Below are positions 28,313 to 33,130 of a stretch of DNA of 33,130 bases, piece after piece. Each line of letters opens with the position of its first letter. Position 1 is the first letter of the stretch. Origin of the DNA: Nitrospirota bacterium (lineage in GTDB: Bacteria; Nitrospirota; Thermodesulfovibrionia; Thermodesulfovibrionales; JdFR-85); NCBI GenBank assembly GCA_013151495.1, contig JAADIE010000010.1, forward strand, positions 1 through 33,130. The letters run 5' to 3'. The translations under genes and the position numbers were made by a program. The notes under the pieces are model-generated. The model was not told where the DNA came from, did no database searches, and saw only the letters and a list, made by a program, of their open reading frames with translations.

Positions 28313-29344
28313 ATGAACATTGAAAACCTGATGAGAAAAAATATACGCTCTCTGAGGCCTTACGAAGCCAAGGAAATAAAATGCAGGGTTAAACTTGATG
28401 CTAATGAAAGCCCCTATTCCTTTCCTGAACTTCTTGAGAAGGCCCTATCTGTAAAAACTAATAGATACCCTGACCCAGAAGGACTTGCTCTGAAGAAGGC
28501 AGCATCACGCCAGTGGAAGATTCCCCCAGAAAACCTCTTACTCGGTAATGGCTCAGATGAACTAATCTACTACCTTATACTCACCTTTGGTGGACCGGTC
28601 ATTTTCCCTGAACCAACCTTTTCAATGTATGGAATTATCTCAAAGGCCATTGGTGTAAAGGCCGTAGGAATAAAGCTGGATAAAAACTTTGATCTGGACA
28701 CTGAAAAGTTCCTGAGTGCAATAAAAAAACACAAACCCAAACTCATATTTCTGAGCAATCCTAACAATCCTACGGGCAACTGCTTTTCTACCGACCGAAT
28801 TTTTGAGATTATCAGGGCAACAAAGGCCCTGGTGGTTGTGGACGAGGCTTATCAGCCCTTTTCTAGCAAAAATGGCTTTATTCCTCTTTTACATGAGATG
28901 GAAAATCTCGTCATTATGAGAACCCTCAGTAAGATCGGTTTCGCTGCCCTTAGAGTTGGGTTTCTGATTTCCAGTGCCGACATTATTAAGGCCGTCAACA
29001 GGGTAAGATTGCCTTTTAATCTTAATTCCCTGTCACAGACAGTTGCTATTGAAGTCTTCAAAAATTATCGTCGAATAATGAAGACAGTAAAAGAAATCTG
29101 TAAAGAGCGGGACCGTTTATATAAAGCCCTTGAACAACTACCAGGCGTAATGCCCCATCCAACAGAGGCAAACTTTATACTCTTCAGGGTTGGCAATGCC
29201 AGTAGGGTCCACAGAGCACTCCTTAAAAAGGGAGTGTTGATAAGGAATATGACCCCCTTAATCAAGGATGCCTTACGGGTAACTATTGGCAATCCAGAAG
29301 AAAACAACCTTTTCCTGAAAGCCCTTGAAGCTGTGATAAAATGA
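28313..29344 (+). CDS. hisC: histidinol-phosphate aminotransferase
   Basis: The 343-residue fold-type I PLP enzyme shows KLDANESPY near the start, NRYPDPEG, LGNGSDELI, SNPNNPTGN, VVDEAYQPF and the PLP lysine in RTLSKIGFAALRVG. These are the HisC pattern; it converts imidazole-acetol phosphate to histidinol phosphate. I start at ATG 28313 (MNIENLMRKNIRSLRPYE), as in other HisC proteins; the in-frame ATG 28217 would add 32 unconserved residues and include the promoter. No other his genes are nearby, so it may also serve aromatic amino acids. The stop codon TGA forms part of the next gene's -10. Confidence 0.9.
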   Translation: MNIENLMRKNIRSLRPYEAKEIKCRVKLDANESPYSFPELLEKALSVKTNRYPDPEGLALKKAASRQWKIPPENLLLGNGSDELIYYLILTFGGPVIFPEPTFSMYGIISKAIGVKAVGIKLDKNFDLDTEKFLSAIKKHKPKLIFLSNPNNPTGNCFSTDRIFEIIRATKALVVVDEAYQPFSSKNGFIPLLHEMENLVIMRTLSKIGFAALRVGFLISSADIIKAVNRVRLPFNLNSLSQTVAIEVFKNYRRIMKTVKEICKERDRLYKALEQLPGVMPHPTEANFILFRVGNASRVHRALLKKGVLIRNMTPLIKDALRVTIGNPEENNLFLKALEAVIK

Positions 29345-29350
29345 TAAAAT
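29342..29350 (+). promoter_or_regulatory. extended -10 promoter overlapping the hisC stop
   Basis: TGATAAAAT ends 5 bases before the ATG at 29356. The TG is the first two bases of the hisC stop codon. The predicted start falls at or next to the A of the ATG and no Shine-Dalgarno sequence is seen, so a leaderless message is possible. Confidence 0.4.
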
Positions 29351-29355
29351 AAGCC

Positions 29356-30276
29356 ATGAGGAAAAGCTCTGCTGCTTTACTCTCCATTTTTTCCAATACC
29401 ACACTAATAATTATAAAAATAGGTGCATATCTGTTGACAGGCAGTATCAGTGTGCTGTCAGAGGCTGTTCATAGTGGTATGGACCTTTTTGCAGCAATCA
29501 TTGCCTTCTATAGTGTACGAAAAGCCGAAAGTCCTGCAGACAGGGAGCATCCGTATGGTCACGGAAAATATGAAAACCTGAGCGGTCTGATAGAGGGAGC
29601 ATTAATCATATTAGCAGCCCTTCTAATACTTTATGAGGCCTTTAAAAAGGCAATCGAGGGGTTCCAGATCCAGCTACCCGAGATAGCAATGGCTACCATG
29701 GCAATTTCTGCTATTGTTAATCTTATAATCTCTTCCATGCTAATGCGTATTGCAAAAAAGACAGACTCCCTTGCACTTGAAGCAGATGCCAGACATCTAA
29801 GGGTAGATGTATACAGCTCAGCTGGTGTTTTTGTAGGCCTGTTGATAATAAGCCTCACCGGTTACCATGTACTCGACTCGGTATTTGCAGGCCTAATAAC
29901 GATTATTATCTTCTATGAAGGTTATATTATAACTCGAAAGTCTATTGAAGGATTGCTGGATAGTTCTTTACCACCAGATGAGCTGGAGTTAATAAAAGAG
30001 GCAATAGATAAGTACTCTGACAGAATAAAGGATTTTCATAGTCTCAGAACTCGAAAGTCTGGCAGCGAACGACATATAGACCTTCATATAACTGTTTGCC
30101 GCGATGAAAAGATCGTCTTTACTCACGAAACCATGGATGAAATAGAGAGAGAACTTAAAAAAAGATTACCTAATGTAAAGATAATCATTCACCCTGAACC
30201 CTGCACCCATTATTCAGATAAATGTCCGGCTGATTGTTACTGGGAAGACCTCAAGAAAAAACTAAAGAATCAGTAG
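29356..30276 (+). CDS. cation diffusion facilitator (Zn/Fe/Co-type efflux transporter)
   Basis: The 306-residue membrane protein has six predicted helices. The metal site residues lie in EAVHSGMDLF (helix 2) and EADARHLRVDVYSS (helix 5), with REHPYGHGKYE in the loop before helix 3. A cytoplasmic C-domain contains HIDLHITVC and ends in a cysteine-rich tail (CTHYSDKCPADC). It exports divalent metals by proton antiport. Its stop overlaps the 3' end of convergent trpS by 7 bases. The metal cannot be told from sequence. Confidence 0.93.
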   Translation: MRKSSAALLSIFSNTTLIIIKIGAYLLTGSISVLSEAVHSGMDLFAAIIAFYSVRKAESPADREHPYGHGKYENLSGLIEGALIILAALLILYEAFKKAIEGFQIQLPEIAMATMAISAIVNLIISSMLMRIAKKTDSLALEADARHLRVDVYSSAGVFVGLLIISLTGYHVLDSVFAGLITIIIFYEGYIITRKSIEGLLDSSLPPDELELIKEAIDKYSDRIKDFHSLRTRKSGSERHIDLHITVCRDEKIVFTHETMDEIERELKKRLPNVKIIIHPEPCTHYSDKCPADCYWEDLKKKLKNQ

Positions 30277-31253
30277 ATCGACATTACATCTCTGACCATC
30301 TGCATGGTCTCCTGAGCAATCCTTCTGGCCTTATCAATTCCATTTTCTATGATCTCTTTCAACCTCTCAGGATGTTCGGAAAGCTCCTTTCTTTTCTGCC
30401 ACAGTGGTTCGAGCACCCTGAAAAGGTTTTTCAGTAATATCTTTTTACAATCAATACATCCAATAGAGGCTGTTCTGCATCCATGGGCAATCTCTTCAAG
30501 TTCATCTTTTGAAGAAAAGATCTTATGAAGCTGATAAACAGGGGATTTCTCCGGATCACCTGGATCGGTCCTTCTGGCACGCTGGGTATCGGTCATCATG
30601 GTCAGTATTTTTCTTTCTACCACCTCAGGTGGATCGTTCAGATAAATGGCATTGTCGTAGCTCTTTGACATCTTTCTACCATCAAGGCCGGTAACCTTGG
30701 GGAACTCTGTCAATAAGGCCTCTGGCTCGGGAAGTACATCTGTTTTATACAAGTGGTTAAATCTTCTTGCGATCTCACGGGTTATCTCAAGATGAGGAAC
30801 CTGATCTATTCCCACAGGCACATACTTGGCTCTGTAAATTAATATATCGGCTGATTGTAAAACCGGATACCCGAGGAAGCCATAACTGCCTATGTCAAGC
30901 TCTTTTATTTCCTCTTTCTTTTCTTTATATGTAGGTACCCTTTCGAGCCATCCAAGCGGAGTTATCATACTGAGCAAAATGTGCAACTCAGCATGCTCTA
31001 AGATCTGTGACTGAACGAAGATAGTACATTTTTCAGGGTCAAGCCCTGCAGCAAGGAAGTTAAGAAGAAGATCGTGGGTATATTCCTTTATAACCGACGG
31101 ATTGGCATAGTTGGTTGTAAGGGCATGCCAGTCGGCTACAAAATAATAACATTCGTATTTTTCCTGGAGTCTAACCCAGTTACTAAGGGCTCCTACCAGA
31201 TTACCAATGTGTAAATATCCACTTGGCTGCATTCCACTGAGCACCCTATCCAA
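30270..31253 (-). CDS. trpS: tryptophanyl-tRNA synthetase with partial Fe-S cysteine motif
   Basis: The 327-residue class I synthetase has the HIGH-type SGYLHIGNLVG (11-21) and KMSKS (194-198). It begins with TTG at 31253; GGGAGG lies 7 bases before it and there is no usable ATG, so this is a real TTG start. Residues C259-x6-C266-x2-C269 match three of the four ligands of the [4Fe-4S] cluster known in Thermotoga maritima TrpRS (C-x22-C-x6-C-x2-C). The first ligand position is S237 here (PEKSPV). The 3' end overlaps the transporter gene by 7 bases. Catalytic parts look intact. Confidence 0.96.
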   Translation of the reverse strand: MDRVLSGMQPSGYLHIGNLVGALSNWVRLQEKYECYYFVADWHALTTNYANPSVIKEYTHDLLLNFLAAGLDPEKCTIFVQSQILEHAELHILLSMITPLGWLERVPTYKEKKEEIKELDIGSYGFLGYPVLQSADILIYRAKYVPVGIDQVPHLEITREIARRFNHLYKTDVLPEPEALLTEFPKVTGLDGRKMSKSYDNAIYLNDPPEVVERKILTMMTDTQRARRTDPGDPEKSPVYQLHKIFSSKDELEEIAHGCRTASIGCIDCKKILLKNLFRVLEPLWQKRKELSEHPERLKEIIENGIDKARRIAQETMQMVRDVMSIY

Positions 31254-31296
31254 TGTCCTGCCTCCCTGTACTAATTTATTTAAATTACAGTCTAAA

Positions 31297-31305
31297 ATTA
31301 TACCA
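31297..31305 (-). promoter_or_regulatory. extended -10 promoter of trpS
   Basis: On the minus strand TGGTATAAT is an extended -10 element with a perfect TATAAT. Transcription would start near 31290, giving a leader of about 37 bases that contains the GGGAGG ribosome-binding site. Confidence 0.5.
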
Positions 31306-31360
31306 AAATAATCAACTTAAAGGTATAGTTACTTGAAGAAAGATTTAACAACGCTTAATC

Positions 31361-31369
31361 TGTTATAAT
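31361..31369 (+). promoter_or_regulatory. extended -10 promoter of the S8 protease gene
   Basis: TGTTATAAT is a perfect extended -10. Its end is 8 bases before the ATG at 31378, so the message would have a leader of about 2 bases. No Shine-Dalgarno sequence is present. Confidence 0.55.
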
Positions 31370-31377
31370 TTTTGCCA

Positions 31378-33057
31378 ATGGAAAAAAACTATTTACGGCT
31401 GATAGTTCTCTTTATTTTCCTTTTGCTTTTTTCCAGCTATAGCAAGGCCTTTTCCCCAGTAGAAGGCGAAGTAATTGTCATTTTAAAAGAGGATATTCGG
31501 GCATCAACTTCAACAGAACATTTTCGGAGCATCTCGGAAGAAAACCAGTTAAAGATAAAAAGATTAAACAGACTTAATATTCTAATAATAAAAAGCCTTG
31601 ATTCAAGGTTAAAAACAAAAGACCTTATGAAACTCCTCGAGGGTGACCCCATGGTCGAAAAAGTTGAGCCTAACTATAGAATAAAGGCTGCTTCCACATT
31701 CCCAAATGATCCTGATTTTCCTTTGCAATGGGCTTTACATAATTATGGCCAAAATGTAAACGGTTTTCAGGGCACTGTTGATGCCGATATAGATATGCCC
31801 CAGGCATGGGATTACTCCCAGTGCTCCGACAGCATTGTAGTTGCAGTGCTGGATACGGGTATAGATTATACCCATCCAGACATTACTGCTAATATCTGGA
31901 AAAACACCTCTGAACTGCCTGATTCAATAGACAATGACCTTAACGGATATATTGACGATTTTTCAGGCTGGGATTTTGTAAATAACGACAATGATCCGCT
32001 GGACGACAATGGACATGGCACCCATGTCTCTGGGATTATAGGAGCTGAAGGCAACAATAATATTGGAATTACAGGCGTTTGCTGGAGGATAAAAATAATG
32101 ACCCTGAAGGTACTTGATGCCAACGGAAGCGGCTCAATAGCCAATGTACTATCTGCCATTGATTATGCTATCGACAACAGGGCCCGAATAATTAATGCAA
32201 GCTATGTAGGAACCAATTATTCGCAGTCTGAATATGATGCCATACAGAAGGCTAAAAATTCGGGCATTTTATTTGTTGCGGCAGCTGGCAACAATAGCAC
32301 TGGTGGAATAGATATTGACCAGTCTCCGGTCTATCCTGCCTCTTATAATCTGAGCAATATCATCGTAGTTGCTGCATCAGATATTAACGACAATATTGCC
32401 TATTTTTCTAACTATGGCCAGCTTTCTGTAGATGTTTCAGCTCCTGGTGTTAATATTCTCAGTCTGGGCCCCTCTCTGAACTACATCTACCTCTCGGGCA
32501 CTTCAATGGCCGCCCCTCATGTAACAGGCCTCTGTGCCCTGGTCTGGAGCATAGCTCCCTCTCTTTCATTGAATGAAGTAAAGTCAATTATTCTGAATAC
32601 TGTTGATATCATTGACTCTCAGGTATCCATGACATTAACTGGCGGAAGAATAAATGCCTACAGGGCTGTGCTATCGGCCTTTTCAATAAAATCTGGCAGC
32701 AATGCAACCTCCGGAGCCAGTGGTGGCGGTGGAGGTTGTTTTATTGCAACAGCCACCTATGGGAGTTTTCTGGCACCAGAGGTAACGACTTTACGAAACT
32801 TCCGGGACAGGATTCTTCTTAAAAGTAGTGTGGGAAAGATGTTTGTCAGGCTCTATTACAAGTACTCCCCAGACCTGGCAAAGGCAATAAACAATTATCC
32901 TTCTGCAAAAAAGATCTCCCTTTTTCTTCTTACCCCTGTGGTTTATGTCATAAAGTACCCAGAACCTGCACTTTCTCTATTCTTTATGCTTTGTGCCTCA
33001 GTAACGACTTTAATTCTAATCGTAAGGTCTCGCAGGATGCCCGTTAGATCAAAATAG
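31378..33057 (+). CDS. S8 subtilisin-like protease with CFI-box C-terminal membrane tail
   Basis: The 559-residue protein has a signal peptide (about 1-24), an I9-type propeptide (about 30-105, ending VEKVEPNYRI) and an S8 catalytic domain with triad D159 (VAVLDTGIDYTHPD), H213 (NGHGTHVSG) and S376 (SGTSMAAPHVTG), plus oxyanion N305. A Gly/Ser linker (GGGGG) leads to CFIATATYGS (454-463), the CFI-box motif of C-terminal sorting-type tails, then amphipathic helices, a membrane helix (about 528-549) and a basic end. This matches the CFI-box-CTERM class, in which a surface protein is held or processed at the membrane. I start at ATG 31378, not the upstream in-frame TTG. It is probably secreted and membrane tethered. 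Confidence 0.93.
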   Translation: MEKNYLRLIVLFIFLLLFSSYSKAFSPVEGEVIVILKEDIRASTSTEHFRSISEENQLKIKRLNRLNILIIKSLDSRLKTKDLMKLLEGDPMVEKVEPNYRIKAASTFPNDPDFPLQWALHNYGQNVNGFQGTVDADIDMPQAWDYSQCSDSIVVAVLDTGIDYTHPDITANIWKNTSELPDSIDNDLNGYIDDFSGWDFVNNDNDPLDDNGHGTHVSGIIGAEGNNNIGITGVCWRIKIMTLKVLDANGSGSIANVLSAIDYAIDNRARIINASYVGTNYSQSEYDAIQKAKNSGILFVAAAGNNSTGGIDIDQSPVYPASYNLSNIIVVAASDINDNIAYFSNYGQLSVDVSAPGVNILSLGPSLNYIYLSGTSMAAPHVTGLCALVWSIAPSLSLNEVKSIILNTVDIIDSQVSMTLTGGRINAYRAVLSAFSIKSGSNATSGASGGGGGCFIATATYGSFLAPEVTTLRNFRDRILLKSSVGKMFVRLYYKYSPDLAKAINNYPSAKKISLFLLTPVVYVIKYPEPALSLFFMLCASVTTLILIVRSRRMPVRSK

Positions 33058-33083
33058 ATTGTCCGTGAAATGGTATTCTGGTT

Positions 33084-33109
33084 AGATCATATTTTTGTCC
33101 GTATGATCT
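33084..33109 (+). terminator. weak hairpin after the protease gene
   Basis: AGATCAT (33084-33090) and ATGATCT (33103-33109) form a 7-base-pair AT-rich stem with a 12-base loop, followed by TTTTC. It lies 27 bases past the stop. The stem is weak, so termination is uncertain. Confidence 0.3.
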
Positions 33110-33130
33110 TTTCTGTTTATGCACCAATTT

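Noticed and set aside
31299-31327. TATACC / GGTATA inverted repeat between trpS and the protease gene
   Set aside because: Short AT-rich arms with a 17-base gap; the left arm is part of the trpS -10 element, so chance similarity is likely.

Overview
The window looks like the chromosome of a Gram-negative, probably anaerobic bacterium of the Desulfobacterota/Nitrospirota kind. This is inferred from the combination of an outer-membrane DUF3373-type porin, lipoproteins, a PilY1/minor-pilin operon, histidine kinases carrying c-type heme (CXXCH) motifs, a CFI-box C-terminal sorting tail and a thermophile-style Fe-S motif in TrpRS. Base composition is moderately AT-rich and uniform, and no IS element, prophage, CRISPR array, tRNA or rRNA was seen. 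No gene-free stretch exceeds 300 bases.

Layout. (1) 1-800: 3' end of a TlpA-like thioredoxin gene, a small lipoprotein, a degenerate (TTTAAGA)n array and a bidirectional terminator. (2) 798-2594 (-): DUF3373-type porin, read from a consensus sigma70 promoter whose -35 box lies inside an inverted repeat. (3) 2779-8999 (+): a signalling operon of two heme-motif sensor kinases (the first frameshifted), a single-domain response regulator, an NtrC-type sigma54 activator, a PHP phosphoesterase and a second single-domain regulator. (4) 9091-17628 (+): housekeeping run with an operator-like palindrome in front: ROK glucokinase, lepA, lepB, a DUF4845-like protein, ribE, ribBA, ribH, nusB, a metallophosphoesterase and a frameshifted DUF1015 gene. 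(5) 17684-19931 (+): gap and pgk. (6) 28192-19941 (-): a TetR regulator, then fimT, pilV, pilW, pilX, a small unknown exported protein, pilY1 and an Ig-like lipoprotein, with a candidate sigma54 promoter before fimT. (7) 28313-33057: hisC and a cation-efflux transporter (+), trpS (-), and an S8 protease with a CFI-box membrane tail (+).

How it fits together. Regions 2-3 look like a periplasmic redox or heme-sensing phosphorelay beside a divergently transcribed porin. The NtrC-type regulator implies sigma54 targets, and the best sigma54-like site I can see precedes the minor-pilin operon, so a link between the phosphorelay and pilus tip assembly is possible but unproven. Several exported proteins (porin, FimT, PilW, PilY1) carry DxNxDG-type calcium-loop motifs.

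Two genes (kinase 1 and DUF1015) are each split by the loss of a single base. Restoring one base gives full family-length proteins, so these are either assembly errors, recent mutations or, for DUF1015, possibly slippage on an A_AAA_AAA heptamer. Several transcripts appear to start from extended -10 promoters (TGnTAnnAT) placed 5-8 bases before the ATG, implying leaderless mRNAs, while operon-internal genes mostly use strong AGGAGG sites.
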